NCBI GenBank assembly: GCA_963969345.1
Contig: OZ017766.1
Coordinates: 2,046,001 to 2,110,000 of the forward strand
Origin: Turbatrix aceti
Lineage: Eukaryota > Nematoda > Chromadorea > Rhabditida > Panagrolaimidae
DNA length: 64,000 nucleotides
Direction: 5' to 3'
Part shown: piece by piece, positions 47,247 to 60,271 of the stretch
How the letters are laid out: each line of letters opens with the position of its first letter
Position numbering within the stretch: position 1 is the first letter of the stretch
Notes under the pieces: generated by a model
Database searches by the model: none
What the model was told of the DNA's origin: nothing
What the model saw: the letters and a program-made list of their open reading frames with translations, nothing else
Translations under genes and position numbers: made by a program

Positions 47247-49331
47247 TCACACATTGGAAGCCACGATCAGCTGCTTCGCCCGGTGAAACGCGTTCCGTAG
47301 GGTCGGGATGAGGGCAAAGGCGCCCAGGGGAGAGGGATGGGTTTCGTCAGCCATGAGAGCCAAATCACCGCTGGTTGCGGCCTGGCAGATGCCGTGCTCG
47401 TCGCAGAAGGCGTTCAGGGAGGACGCGTAGACGCAGCTGGGGCAGCCTAACTGTGAGACGTCTTTCAGCGTGGCTTCTGCTTCTACATCCTGAAATGTTG
47501 GTGCTCAGGTGTGATCCGACTCGCCGACCTCTCACCGCTCGTTCCAGAAAGCTGGGGATCGCAAACGAATACTTTCGACTGGCGTAGAACTTTTGGAACT
47601 GAAAGCCTTTGAAATTCAAGTTTGATTCGAAGACGATGGTTGCGTTGACGGTGTCGGATATGCGCGCCACGAACCGACGGATGCTCATTAGCGCTTCCTG
47701 CTCCGGAACTAAGTTCTTGACAAAGTACAGCATGAAGATGACAATGTCAGGCTTAGACTCCTCCACCAGTTTGCAGTACACGGAGTACAGTGCATCTGCA
47801 GCACTGGGCATCCATCCAAGAATGTAGTAGCTCCTAAGGGTGGAGAACTCGTCCAACAGGCCGTATGTAAACGCGGGAATCATGTGACGCACGTAGCTGT
47901 TGCCGATGAGCAGCACCGAGTAGTTCCCAGTGCCTGTTATCGTCTCCAAATTTTCACCGACGAAATTGCGATGTACGTTTTCTCGGTGCACTGCCAGGCC
48001 AAAGTTTCTGGCAATCGTGTATGGCACCGTAGGCCACGTGGGCTGAAGCTGGGGATTGGTCAGGAGTTGTTTGGTTTCGGGAAGCAGTGTGACGTCCCTG
48101 TCAGTCGATGTAGCTAACACGATGCCGCATGCCACGGCGTACAGCAGGAAGCACGTCCGGAGCAGGCGGAGCTTCGACTTTGTGTACTGCAGCAACGGTC
48201 GCTCGACGTGGGGGTAGATGACTAAGCACGGCAGTGCGAAGCACGCGTACCAGGTCAGTGCGGGTTCTGAAAGCCGCGATTAGTGTGCACCTTGCTCTTG
48301 CGGGCACTCACGAGGCTTGTAGTAGAAGGTGTCGACGGCCTTGATGGTCAGCCAGTGGAAGAGGTAGATGCAGTACGACGCGTCGCCGATGTACGTCGTC
48401 AGCGGGTTGGTCAAGAGACGGAACGGGTGGTTGGGATCGTAGCTGAGGATAGCGATGAGCACAGCCGTCAGGTAAGTCACGATGCCTCGCGTGAAACCTT
48501 CGTCGTGCACAAGGTCGATGGTCGCCACGAGAACGTACAGAACGATGAAACTGAGTCGTACAAAGGTGTTTCTGAAGACGCTGATGGCAACGGCGATGAC
48601 AGGCACGTGATCGAGCTGCCGGATGACCTCATTGGCGTAGAACGCCCCGATGCCGGCCAGGAACTGCCATATCCGGGTCGGCATGAGGTAGAAAGACGCG
48701 ATGGCGCCCCCGGTGCCAAACTGGCCAAGCAGCACGCACTGTGCGACGATCGAGAAGGCACTCAGGACCGGCACAGTGATCAGCAGGTTAGTCCGCGCAG
48801 AAAATCTGTTGGCGAGGAGGAAAAAGAGCGGCACCACGAGGTAGAACTGCAGCTCGACGCCGAGCGACCAGTAGTGCGCCAGCAACGACCTGCGCACGTC
48901 GGTGGTGTAGCCCCAATTGGAGCGGGTGCTCATGTCAATGTTGTACGTGAAGATGAATGCTTGCAGCGAGCCTCTTAGGAAATGTTCGTCGTTGAACGTC
49001 TCGACGACGAAGCACGCGAAGATCTGCGTGCAAACGATGCTCAACAAGCATATTGGCACAATCCTGTGCAGCCGGCGGTACATGAACTCACCTGCCACCT
49101 GCCAGGTGATTTCCGGCTTCTTCGCCATGATCACCGCCATTAGGTACCCGGAGAGCACAAAGAAGCTATAAAGAAGATGTACCCCTCACGTCGTCCATAA
49201 AAACCCATAACTTACATGTCAACGCCGAGGAAGCCTCGAGGGAAGATTTCAGGCTGAGCATGATGGCCAACAACGAGAGCGATCGCAAAGCACCTCAGCG
49301 TCTGTAGTTCGATTACACGATCCTTGACCAT
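47247..49331 (-). CDS. Acyltransferase-3 / SGNH fusion membrane protein (worm OAC type)
   Basis: Exons 49331-49216, 49165-48312, 48266-47536 and 47489-47247 give 647 aa. The N-terminal ~360 residues are a ten-span acyltransferase-3 domain with LRCFAIALVVGHH (catalytic-type His pair), GFLGVDIFFVLSGYLM, RRLHRIVP and HYWSLGVELQFYLVVPL. The C-terminal part is an SGNH hydrolase-like domain with block motifs VLLIGNSYVRH (GNS) and ADETHPSPLGAF (DxxH). This OatA-like layout transfers acyl groups to sugars or other acceptors across a membrane; in C. elegans the large OAC family is mostly uncharacterised. The intron between spans restores GVDIFFVL exactly. A minus-strand TATA box lies 57 bp upstream of the ATG. 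Confidence 0.88.
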
Positions 49332-49387
49332 GCTTAGAGCAAGTCTAAAGCAAAGATCGTGGAGGATCGACCTCCTCAAAAACCCAT

Positions 49388-49393
49388 TTTATA
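49388..49393 (-). promoter_or_regulatory. TATA box of the acyltransferase/SGNH gene
   Basis: TATAAA in context gggTATAAAatggg, 57 bp upstream of the ATG at 49331. Confidence 0.5.
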
Positions 49394-50292
49394 CCCAGTC
49401 ACCTCAAAAGTGCACGTTATCCAGGAAGACACGCCCCCTAAAGCTAATTGTTTTTATCCGTTTTGCAGATATCCTTACCAGAGATCAGTTTTCCCAAAAG
49501 TCGGAACGTGTACAAAAAACATGTCTTTATTGCATAAAAGCAGGCGGGGTCACGATATCTGCACAAAAGATCGTATGTATCTTTGTAAATCTTACAAAAA
49601 AAACTCATTTATGGTCGTCTGCAAAATTTTTCTACAAACGTTTCGTTCAACTCGAAATTTCGAGCCTCTCCATCGCTTGACGACGCTGGTATTCAGAGGC
49701 CAGCCTTGTTGTACAGATCACAGTTTGCATACAGGACCGCCAGCGGCCAGATAGGACGGAAGCAGGATACAGCCAGTAGGTTTTTGCTCATTCTTCTTGA
49801 AACAAATGATTAAATGAGCTCCTTCGTGAACACCAGTCAAGTCCTCCTGCCAACGGCCGCAGGTTTTTATACGCCAATGATCATCAATTGGTGTAGGATG
49901 CAGACCGACCAAAAAAACCATCATGACCGGGCGTCAACGGCGTCGATCACCGCTCGTTGACTCAGCCATTCACTTTTTTTCAAAAAAATATGTAATTATA
50001 ACTTATGACAAAAAAACAGAGATTTCTGCGACATGTGTCGAGCTCAAAACATATATGTTATATGTAGGCCACCGATCGCACAAAAACAATAGTTCGGTGT
50101 TGTTATTGCCAGTGTGGTGGTTCCCCGCTGTGCCTCCTCTTCTTCGTCGGATTTTTTAATCTAATAAATCACCAATGCAAATACCTCCCCCGAACAAAAC
50201 CAAGAGGCAACACGTCTAATTGGTACAAAACCAATTGCAAGATTTCAAAAACAAGAGAACGTGTGAGAGCCGCTGTGCCGTGGAGCCAGCAC
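49394..50292. other. Spacer upstream of the acyltransferase gene and downstream of PRPS
   Basis: AT-rich, about 900 bp, with no recognisable exon. Confidence 0.45.
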
Positions 50293-51389
<1,097 letters not shown>

Positions 51390-52996
51390 CCTGATGGCAC
51401 TATCGGATGAACTTTCCGCCGACTGAATATCTGTCTTGAACTTCTCTAGGGGGGAATCTGTCGCAACTGGCGACACGGATTCGGTGGCCTGGAGCGACGC
51501 AATGGCTGACTGCGAAGAGGCGCACAAACACTGCGTAGGGTGCACGTTAGAGGGCCTGTGTTTTCGCCACGAGACTACGCTGCCTCCTGGAAAAGAAACA
51601 ATGGAAGATACACGCGAGAACGACCTTTTATCTCTCGTCTTAGGGGCCAAAACGGGTTTCTGTCGTCCCTTTGGACAGATCTCAGGGAGGTGCAGTCTAC
51701 CGAGTGAAATCGCAATCAAACACGGGACTATAGTTAATTTGGTTCCGAGCGTAAGGAGGGGAGTGTTTGTCTTCTCTTTTGCACCCCGGCAGACAAAACA
51801 TGCCCTTCAAATTGGAAAAAAACAGGAGAGCACAAAAAAAGCGCGTTTTTTGTAAACAGACGCCAGGCCCGGTGAGCCCGGTCTGACCCTCACCGCCGCA
51901 GTCTGCTGGCAACTTTCCAAGGGCACAGACCATGGGGCAAGGCGCGTACGCCGACGCAGGGGCGCTTGGACCCTGTAGATCGCCGGGATGAGGACATGAT
52001 GACAGCGCGTGATTTAGTCGAGCATAGGGATACGAGACCGGGCCCAGAAAACGTGACAACGCAAGGGCGCTTGCTGGGAGAAGGATGAAGTCAGTCGAGG
52101 ACTGCCAGTCTGCACGGCCTGCCGAAACGAAGGAGCGCTGGGAGAAACATTTGAATACGGACTGTTTTTTGAGACGCGATCAGCGAAGAAAGCACCCTTG
52201 CTCGCTGCGGCTGTCCACGAAAAAATCGGCGCTGTCTGCTCCGATGCCCGGCTTACAAAAAGTGCAATGCACAGGGTCGTCTCGTCCTACACGGGCAGTC
52301 CTACACCGCTCGCTGCTCTAGACGACCAAAGTTCACTGCTGCATCCTAAGCCGCGGCGATCATCTCAGCGCTCGACCGGAGGTGTCAAAACGGACTTACC
52401 AAAGAGCATGAAGACCGCGGCTGCGTGGCATCCATAAAATCAATGCTGCCGTTTCCGCCAAGTTAGCTCCGAGCAGCGGGCGTACGGTTGATTAGGCCGC
52501 TTTGCAAATGTTTGCGAGTGGCGGCCCGAGGCAGGCAGACGCGAGGGCTTCGGTTTGTACCGACCACTGCGCCGGCCGCGACGCGAGATAATCCGGCTTT
52601 CGAAAACGTGTCCGTGTTTGGCAAACCCTTCGCCGCCGTTGTGAAGCCCCAACATAGCACCAGCGTGGTTCGTCGGTGCCCAGGCACTGCCTTTAGTAGT
52701 CGTTCTGACATGCCTTGGGCGACATTGGCCAACTCTTTCTCCAGGGCGCCACCCTGGAGTCCAAAAACGTGACTCCACGGTGGCGTTGCTGTTCGAGATG
52801 CCCGTCACCGTTCTGAGTCAAAAACAATCTAAATAACGGCAGCAACGTATCGCAAATTATGTTCAAACCTTTGATAACAGTATTTTCGGGTACCCGATCC
52901 GAGACTACGGTTGTTAGCGACTTCAGAATACCAATTGTCAATTCATTTTCAAAGAACGTATTCAACTCAATCCATTTTACAAGTAATAGAACAAAA
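51390..52996. other. 1.6-kb region between PRPS and RNase H1 genes
   Basis: Except for a possible N-terminal extension exon of PRPS (51390 to about 51588), I see no exon. Both neighbours are on the minus strand. Confidence 0.45.
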
Positions 52997-54113
52997 TCAG
53001 TGCTTCTTGCCTCCACCGTATTTCTTATGGCCACCACGCTTCTTGTCTCCCCCGCGCCGCTTCCAGTCTTCACCGTGCTTTTTGTTGTCGCCGCTCTTTG
53101 AGCCGTCACCGTCACTCGACTGTCCACCACGGCCGTCGGTATTACGCGTGGCAAGGCGGTCGGCCATTTCGTTGCCATGGATTCCAGCGTGGCCGCGAAC
53201 ATGCTGAAACTCGACGTGAATCTTCTGGCAATGAGCCTGGATGCTTTCGAGGAGATCACGGTTGGCGACATCGGTATCTTCCCACGTTTTCCAGCCATTT
53301 AGCTCCCAGCGCTTGATACAGCCCATGGAGTTGACGAGCAGCTTGGAATCGGTGCAAATACGGATCGCGGGCAAGCCCTTGCTTACAGCCTGTCCCAGAG
53401 CGACGTTGACTGCTTCGTACTCGGCGCGGTTATTTGTATGCTTACCGCCGGAGATTGGTGCAGAAGTGTTGTCTGGGTGGTCGTCGCCCCAGAAGATGCC
53501 ATACCCGGCCTTGGCGTTCCACCGCCCGTTGTTTGAGCACGCGCCGTCGGTGTAGACCGTTGGCATGTTGTCGAGCACGGATTGGGGAAGGTCAGTTTTT
53601 GGTTTCCTGGAAAATGAAAATCAGGGAGAAAATGGGCTGAAAAAAGAAGCCAAGCCTAATTTAATTGACTACTCACTTTGAAGGCGGCTCAGAATCCTCA
53701 GTCCTCTTCCGCTTGGTCGGTCTCTCACTTTGAACTTCCCAGACGAAATCCAAGGCTTCACGCAGGGTCGGAAATTTCTTGAATTTCTTAAACCCCTCTT
53801 CTGCGTCGAGGAACTTTTTGCACTTGTCCCAGTGATCGAAGACGGCTTTCTTTCGCCTGAGACCTGCCGTGCCCACCGCGTAGTAGGCTCCTTTCTTCAC
53901 CGACTTGTCAGCTGAAAAAAAAAGTTATGAAAAGCTCCCAAAAAAGCAAAGATTACGGTATTCATCGAGGAACTCTTCGGCTTCATCGACAGTCTTGCAT
54001 TCCTGGGTGGCGGCATTGATGAAGTACTCGGGGATCATGGCAAGGTCGAATTCAGCTCGGTTGTGATAGATTCCTCTGCAGCCGCCCATGGCAACCGCGT
54101 AGTAAATCGACAT
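52997..54113 (-). CDS. RNASEH1: Ribonuclease H1 with two N-terminal hybrid-binding domains
   Basis: Degrades RNA in RNA:DNA hybrids. Exons 54113-53957, 53911-53677 and 53606-52997 give 333 aa. Two viroplasmin-type hybrid-binding domains occur in tandem: YYAVAMGGCRGIYHNRAEFD in exon 1 and AYYAVGTAGLRRKKAVFDHW in exon 2, each followed by a KT..EA-type end (DEAEEFLDEY and REALDFVWEV). The RNase H fold has all catalytic residues: TDGAC, NNRAEYEAV, TDSKLLVNS and VRGHAGIHGNEMAD. A Gly/Lys/His-rich tail (GGDKKRGGHKKYGGGKKH) may add nucleic-acid affinity. The acceptor caattgcag lies 3 nt before the ATG. Mammalian RNase H1 has a single hybrid-binding domain. No mitochondrial leader is evident from this start. 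Confidence 0.93.
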
Positions 54114-54643
54114 GTGCTGCAATTGAAATTGATGTTTTGGTTACGAATGATCCCAGCTTTTTGCGTCAACAAGTTTCGATCTTGACACGAACAATCACGA
54201 ACTCGTACAAAAAATTGAGTGATATAACCACGCAAAATGACCCAGCGCGCGAAGAACATAAATTGATTTATGCGGTTTCCCTCACAAAAAAAGCATTTAT
54301 TCAAAAGGGATGCGTACGCCGTGAATCCTTTTTTGACTAGTTTGTGAGCGGCGCAGAAGACATTTCTTCTTACAAACCGTTCGAATTCCCCGCACGAAAG
54401 AAGTTTCTATTTCAAACAATACCTAACGTCCAGCAGAGCGAATCTCTTGGACGAGGCTGTCCAATTGAATAAGCAGATCCCGGTTAGCGGCGAATGGGGT
54501 CTCGCGCGGATAATCAGTTGAACGACTTTTCAAAATTGAGAGGGTTGCTGATTGTGATTTTTTTCATAAAATTATTTTTTATTTATTTTCTTTGCGCGTA
54601 TTTGTGTATTGCGAGTTTACTTATTGCACGTTTATTTTTAGTA
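54114..54643. other. Divergent promoter region of RNase H1 and TMEM209
   Basis: 530 bp, AT-rich. A short open frame at 54494 is in frame with TMEM209, but a good acceptor (tttatttttag) just before 54644 argues it is outron or 5' UTR. Confidence 0.45.
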
Positions 54644-56353
54644 ATGTCTTCTGTACACTACACACGCTATTACAAGAAAAAGCGGAGTACCCAGAGCTCC
54701 ATTGAGAGCATTCTGATGTCCTACGTCGAACAACAACTTTTTTCTCTCCTGTTTCTTGTTCTGCTTTTTGGAGAGGTAAGATAAGATGTTTTCCTCGAAA
54801 TCGAAATTGTACTTTTTTTTGCAGGTTGTCACTGGGTCGCACGTCCTTCGATGTCTCACTTTTGGCATTATTCCACGGATTTTGGTTCGTGTTTTTGAGT
54901 CACTTCTGTTCTTACACGTTTCGATCTGCGTCGTCGTCGATTTTGTTCGGAATTTGAGCCTCAAATTTGAACCCGAGGAAAAGCGGATGTTTGAACCGAC
55001 CTGGAAGCGCAAATTCGCGAATTCAGTCTATCGTGCTTGCGATTGCGTCGGACTTACCGATTTGATTGAAAAGAAAGCCCCTCTGGCCCAATCCATGCTG
55101 AAGGCGGGGCGTCGTGCATCGCATTTACGTTCGGACTACGACTATGTTTCTTACGATCAAATACGACCATTCTGCTACAAGTAGGTTTTATTTCTGTTTG
55201 TTTTTAGTTTTCATGTGTTTTTTCAGTCCTTACGGTCAAAATGTCTTTCGCGGTGACGATGAATTGGATGTCAGCTGTGATTCGGAGTACCAAAATTGCA
55301 CTAAAGTTTACTGCCAATCGTTTTCTGAAGTTCTGAATGACTCTGCCACGCTGAATCTGTCGAACACTATCCAATACTTCGAACAAAACCAATCGGAACA
55401 CCCGTTTAATTACGCTGCCCTCCAATCCTACGATGCAATGGTGATGGATGTCTACGGCAACAACCGAGGCTCTCAGGTCCCTCTCGGTGGCAGCGTCGCT
55501 GATAAGGACTCGCAGAATGGGGACCCTGTCTACCCTAACGACCCCCGTGCAGTGCGGCTGCCGATCCTCGACTTTTTTATGAAGTGCGGCCTGAACGAAA
55601 CGGATGTTGTTGACGTGCAGAACTACGTCTACGAACAATTCCTCAAGATCATCGTGCGCCCGCTGATCCGCGAAATCGACCGCCTCAACGTGGAGCTGTC
55701 CAAAGATTTCAACTTGAGTATTGGCCGATCTTCGTTGGAAGTGATGCGCAATGCCGTACCGAAGAGGTCGAGCGTCATGATGTCGCTTTCGTACGTTCTT
55801 GAGTACCTCACCGTCCACCCCGACTACCTCTACGTGTATGCGTTGCTCTGCGAGTTGGCAAGAACCCCGACCGCCCCCATTCGACTTCCACAGGAGCGCA
55901 ACGATGGATTGAGTACGCGTTTTGGGGTTACTGCAACGACTAATTATTCGGAATTTTTCAGAAGAGTTTGAGAAGCCCAAGAACCGGGAGGAGGTCATGT
56001 TTCGGCTGTTTTGCGTCTTCATGAATAACGAAAAGTATCGAAGTGGTCTCAACTTGCTGGGAAAGTCGTCTTCCGCGTTCACCGACGAGCACGTTCGGAC
56101 TGTTTCTGCGGACACACAAATTCAGAACACACCTATTACGGAAAAAGGCCAGGTTATTGTCTTGGAAGATGCCAACGGCGTGAAGTTCCGCTTTCAAGTC
56201 TACAATCAGGACTACATTGTCAGCCATTCAACTTCTTCGAGCATGCTTGCAATTTCCATGTTTCTGGTCTATTCCGCCAGTTGCGACGGATTCTGTGACG
56301 TGATTTCCGGTTTCCGCCTTCAGCCCTATCTCTCTCATCGCAACTTTGACTGA
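54644..56353 (+). CDS. TMEM209: TMEM209-like nuclear-envelope protein
   Basis: Exons 54644-54775, 54825-55180, 55227-55912 and 55962-56353 join in phase to 521 aa (human 561). The N-terminus has two hydrophobic spans (QQLFSLLFLVLLFGE and VFESLLFLHVSICVVVDF). The C-terminal half matches TMEM209 in order: IIVRPLIREIDRLNVELSKD, IGRSSLEVMRNAVPKRSSVM, LEYLTVHPDYLYVYALLCEL, EEVMFRLFCVFMNNEKY and a final MLAISMFLVYSA segment. The Ser/Pro-rich middle region of the mammalian protein is largely missing. TMEM209 sits at the inner nuclear membrane and interacts with NUP205; function is otherwise poorly known. The acceptor TAG lies 2 nt before the ATG, supporting this start. Confidence 0.78.
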
Positions 56354-56536
56354 CGGTACTTTTTCCATCTCTTTTGCTGCCAAATGCGGTATGTTTGGTT
56401 GCGTAATTTGTTATTGATATTGATAGGAACTTGTTTTTTATGTGGTCTTGCACAGATAATCAGTTCAACTGTTCAAAACTGATCTGCTTTGAGATCGTTG
56501 CCCGGAATATGGATGTCATGATAAGTGCTGAGGCAT

Positions 56537-58429
56537 TCAGTGGCGCGTGAGGTTTTCGGATTCCTGGAAGCGCTCGAGGGCGATGCGCCGCTGGTCGAGC
56601 AGGAACTTCTGAAAACTCCAAAGGAATGAACCAAAAAACGCGCTGGACAACCGGACAGACCTGCTTCTGAACGCGCAGGGAGGCGAGTGTCTGCTGCATT
56701 TTCTCCTGACGCAAGCGTTGGGCCCTGAGCACCGCCTCCTGCCGGGCCCGTTCATTTTCGTCGCGAAGAGCATTCACGGCCTGTCGACAGTCGTGGATCT
56801 GCGAGGAGAGGTCCTGCAGCATCTCGAGATCCGCTGAAACCCATTACCGTAATCACTGCCGCAGCCATAACCCAAACTCACTTCGCGAGGTTTCAAAATC
56901 CCGCATACGCTTCGAGAGCTCGCCGTGCATCTCGACCAGGGACGTGAAGAGTTGGTGGACGACGGCGTCGTCGGCGATGGGCCTTCCGCGCATGCAGTTG
57001 GTCCGCATGCGAGTGTCCATCCTGTCGTACGTCTCTTCCAGCTTCTCGCAGAAGCGGCGCGTGCCCTCCATCTCGGCACTGATTTCGTCATTGCCGGGGG
57101 AATCCGGTGTCAGAGTTGTCAGGTCCTTCGACGACGCGACGGTGGCTGCTTTGTCCGGGCGTCCCTCGTCTGCCGTCTTGCAGGCCTTGCGCTGAAAGCA
57201 AAATCGTGCATGAGGCGTTTTTGCAGAGACTTACTTACGTCTTGCAGGGTTCTCTGCCAGTAGGAGGGATCCAGGTACCGCGCGAGGCGCGAGTCAATCG
57301 AGCACTCGGAGATCATTGACTTGGCTGAAAGCAACCCCGGTCAGCAGCCCTGGTGCAAACTACTCACGGCCGGGGCCTCGCTTTCTGATGAGAGCGTCGT
57401 TGACAGTCGGCATGACCATGGACACGACGGACTCCTTCGCCGAGATGCCCGTCTGGATTGCAGCTTCCGAAAAGGCTTGGCTGGCGACGGCCGCAGCAGG
57501 AGACGGCGCGGGGAGATGGCTCTCGGCCTCGCTGCGACTGAGCGCGAGTGCCAGCTGGAGGTCCTCCGCCTCTTTCAGCTGGTCGTTGCCGAAGAAAGTC
57601 GATTGCATGCGACTCTCCTCGGACACCCGCCTCGCGACTTCGTCTTGAACGCAGCCATCGCAGACGCGGACCTTGCGCTCGATGCCGAACTGCGGGAGTT
57701 CGATGTGACTCGGGCTGCAGCCGTCGCAAAACGCGTGCCCGCACGCCCGGCAGTGGTGCTTGCGGCGGAGAAACGTGAACTCGCGGCGGCAACGGAAGCA
57801 CTCGCGGCCATTAATCCAGTCGGGCGCGCATTGTGCCGTGAACATGATGTCCTTCTCGTCGATGGGCGGGAATGAAAAGCCGCTGGCCTTGAGCAGGCTG
57901 TAGATTTGAATGAGTTCGGGGTACTTCTGGCCGAACGAGCGGTGCCAGGCTTGGATCATCTTCAAGAGCTTTTCCTCGTCCTCCTTGCTCACGATTTTCT
58001 GAAAAGTCAGAGCATTACCAGTCAGTGCCGCCCTGGACGCACGCCGTAGGGAGACAGAAGCAGGCCAGCCAGAACTTGCAAATGCGAATTCGAAAAAAAA
58101 TAGTCGTAGAACTGGGAGCCACAGTTCTTCGTGCAGGTGTCGAGGAGGGCGATCGAGTGCCTCACGACATGCCGGTTACTGGACTTCAGCCGGGCGTCGA
58201 TTTTGGTGCAAGCATCCTTGACCCTGAAGTGCCATCGCTACCGTATAAAAAATGCTCACGCAAGACTTACGATACGTCATGGCTCCGGATCATGTCCACG
58301 CAGTTCAGGATGGCTGCCCAGTTCGTTTCGATGTTGTAGGCACTGGTCGCGTCTTCTGCAAAGCCGAGGCTGTATTTCCGAGCCCGCAGGCCAAAACTCA
58401 CCCAAACACTTGTCAAACTGCTTCGACAT
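56537..58429 (-). CDS. HGS: HRS / VPS27-like ESCRT-0 protein (VHS-FYVE-UIM)
   Basis: Endosomal sorting of ubiquitinated cargo. Exons 58429-58402, 58355-58271, 58223-58076, 57998-57368, 57324-57239, 57191-56882, 56833-56661 and 56608-56537 give 510 aa. An N-terminal VHS domain (TSAYNIETNWAAILNCVDMI, KNCGSQFYDYF) precedes a FYVE zinc finger with the signature FLRRKHHCRACGHAFCDGC that binds PI3P. A UIM (EAEDLQLALALSRSEAES) comes next, then the segment RLARYLDPSYWQ. The MRGRPIADDAVV region and a coiled coil for STAM binding close the protein. The protein stops right after the coiled coil: the long Pro/Gln-rich tail of animal HRS is absent and I see no PSAP/PTAP motif. The acceptor ttttcag lies 6 nt before the ATG. 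Confidence 0.92.
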
Positions 58430-58915
58430 CGTCAGCTGAAAACAAAATTAATTCGCGCGCTCGGTGCCCAGAAAAACCCACCATTGTATGGTTTTTGCCC
58501 CCGCAAGCAACAGTAGACAGGCTAGAAACCGCGTGAACGAAATTCGCCTACCCCAGCTTGAAACGCGTATGCTAAAAAGTTTTGCATAAACCCGCGTCTC
58601 GTAACCAGCCAATTTAGCATAAACCTACTGGATCCCCAAATCCCGCGACCTCGACAGTCCCTGGAAAGTCGTGTCAGGACAAAATTGCGAAAATTTCGCT
58701 CTAAAGGCCTACGAGATCATGCGTAATCGTGCTAGGCTTTTCGATCGGCTTTTTTTGATCTGCGATTGGCCACGCAGTTCAAAGATTGTGGGAAAAAATG
58801 TTGCAATAAATTTGCATCCGGCGACAGTGACTCGTAAGTCTGCTCATTTTTTTGCACTTTTCTGCGGCTTACGATCCAGCGTCTTTACGTCTTCACGCCT
58901 CCTTTGCTCGAATAG
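58430..58915. other. Divergent promoter region of HRS and acyltransferase-3 gene
   Basis: 486 bp with no exon; contains the HRS acceptor (58436-58442) on the minus strand and an acceptor-like AATAG just before 58916 on the plus strand. Confidence 0.45.
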
Positions 58916-60243
58916 ATGCTCACTCACCGAGATGACCTCCAGTTCCTGCGTTCCCTCGACGTCGTCGCCGTCATGGCGTATCACCTGGCCCCGGATACCT
59001 GCCCGCAGGGATACTTCGGCATCGACGCCTTTTTCGTCATCAGCGGTTTCCTCATGACGGCCGTCGTCAGCGATCTCGCCCACACCCCGTCTTCGATTCT
59101 GAAGCGAGTGACGTCGTTCTACAGCCATCAACTCAAAGGCCTTCTGCCGGCGTACTTCTTCGCGATCTGGCTCACGCTGCTGGCGTCTCTCTGGCTCCTG
59201 AGCGCTGGCGATTTCGTCCGTCTCCAGCACGACGCCCTCTGGGCAGTGGGTTTCGGCACCGGGCTCAGGAGCGTGCTGACCAATGAGACGTACATCGAGG
59301 CGGTGAGTTGGCATTTTACGGTTCTGAGCCATGATGTGCTTCCAGATGCAGGAACCCAGGATCCTGGCGCACCTGTGGTGCCTGGATGTGGTGATGCAGA
59401 TCTGTCTGCTGGCGCCGTTGCTGTTGGGCGTCATTGACGCCTGTCCGATGCCGTTGGCACTCACCATCCTGTTCGGCGCGGGTTCGTTCGCTTTTCAACT
59501 ATTTTTTTCGCCATCGAAAGCGGCATTCGTCTTCGGCGGCTGCCGGCTGTGGCAGTTCCTGGTGGGCACGCTCGCGTTCTACGTCAACCGCCAGGGCCTG
59601 ATCGCGCCGTCCGTCGTCGTCGTCTACTCGCCGACGAGCCAGGACGTCGCTGTCGCCGGGGAGGAGAGCGGCGCGCTCATGCACGCCGAGCCCCCTGCCG
59701 TGACGTCGTTCCCGCTGCTGTACGCGTTCGTCGTCGCGTGCCAGACAGCGGCCTTCTTCGGGCCCCAGCTCAGCGGGGACCTGACCTACGAGGTGGTCAT
59801 TCGCACGATAGTCACGCTGTCGACGGCGGTGCTCATCGCCATCGGCACGTCGTGGCACCCTGCGGTGCCCTTCATCGTCACCAGCACGGTCAACTACATG
59901 GGCGACCTGTCGTACGTGCTCTACCTGGTGCACTGGCCCGTCGTCGCCATCTGGCGGCTCAAGGAGCTCGACGCCAAGCACGGTGGGTGCCTGGAGGCTC
60001 CGCCAGCCCGCTCACTGTCCCCTTTCAGGCACCGTGCTGATGGTGGCACTGGTCGTCATGCTGGCCATCGCCGTGCACCACCAGGTCGAGCGCCACCTCG
60101 AGGAGCAGTCGTGCGTGGTGGCCGTCGTCGTGACAGCCTGCATGATCGGCTGGACCCTCGCCTTCAGCCTCATCACGGTCGATTCTTTCTCCCCTCCGCC
60201 GTCTCTCAACAATTCGTCCACCACGTTGCCGGGAAACGCGTGA
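58916..60243 (+). CDS. Acyltransferase-3 family membrane protein without SGNH domain
   Basis: Exons 58916-59302, 59346-59982 and 60029-60243 give 412 aa. Opening motifs FLRSLDVVAVMAYHL and GYFGIDAFFVISGFLMT are the classical acyltransferase-3 start, with the catalytic-type His. Ten or so spans follow, including LWCLDVVMQICLLAPLLLG (degenerate form of the HxWSLxVExQFY motif), RLWQFLVGTLAFYVN and NYMGDLSYVLYLVHWPVVAI. After the last span the protein ends in a short Ser/Pro-rich tail, so unlike the gene at 47.2-49.3 kb it has no SGNH module. The acyl acceptor is unknown. The acceptor AATAG directly abuts the ATG. Its stop lies 28 bp from the stop of the convergent MTR4 gene. Confidence 0.85.
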
Positions 60244-60244
60244 C

Positions 60245-60250
60245 AATAAA
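60245..60250 (+). terminator. Poly(A) signal of the acyltransferase-3 gene
   Basis: AATAAA begins 2 nt after the stop codon. Cleavage 10-25 nt on would place the 3' end at or inside the last MTR4 codons on the other strand. Confidence 0.6.
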
Positions 60251-60271
60251 TTCAACAAAGAAAATAACAGA

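Noticed and set aside
54494..54643. 50-residue N-terminal extension of TMEM209 in frame with the chosen start
   Set aside because: A strong acceptor (tttatttttag) lies 2 nt before the ATG at 54644, so this sequence is more likely outron or 5' UTR; not fully excluded.
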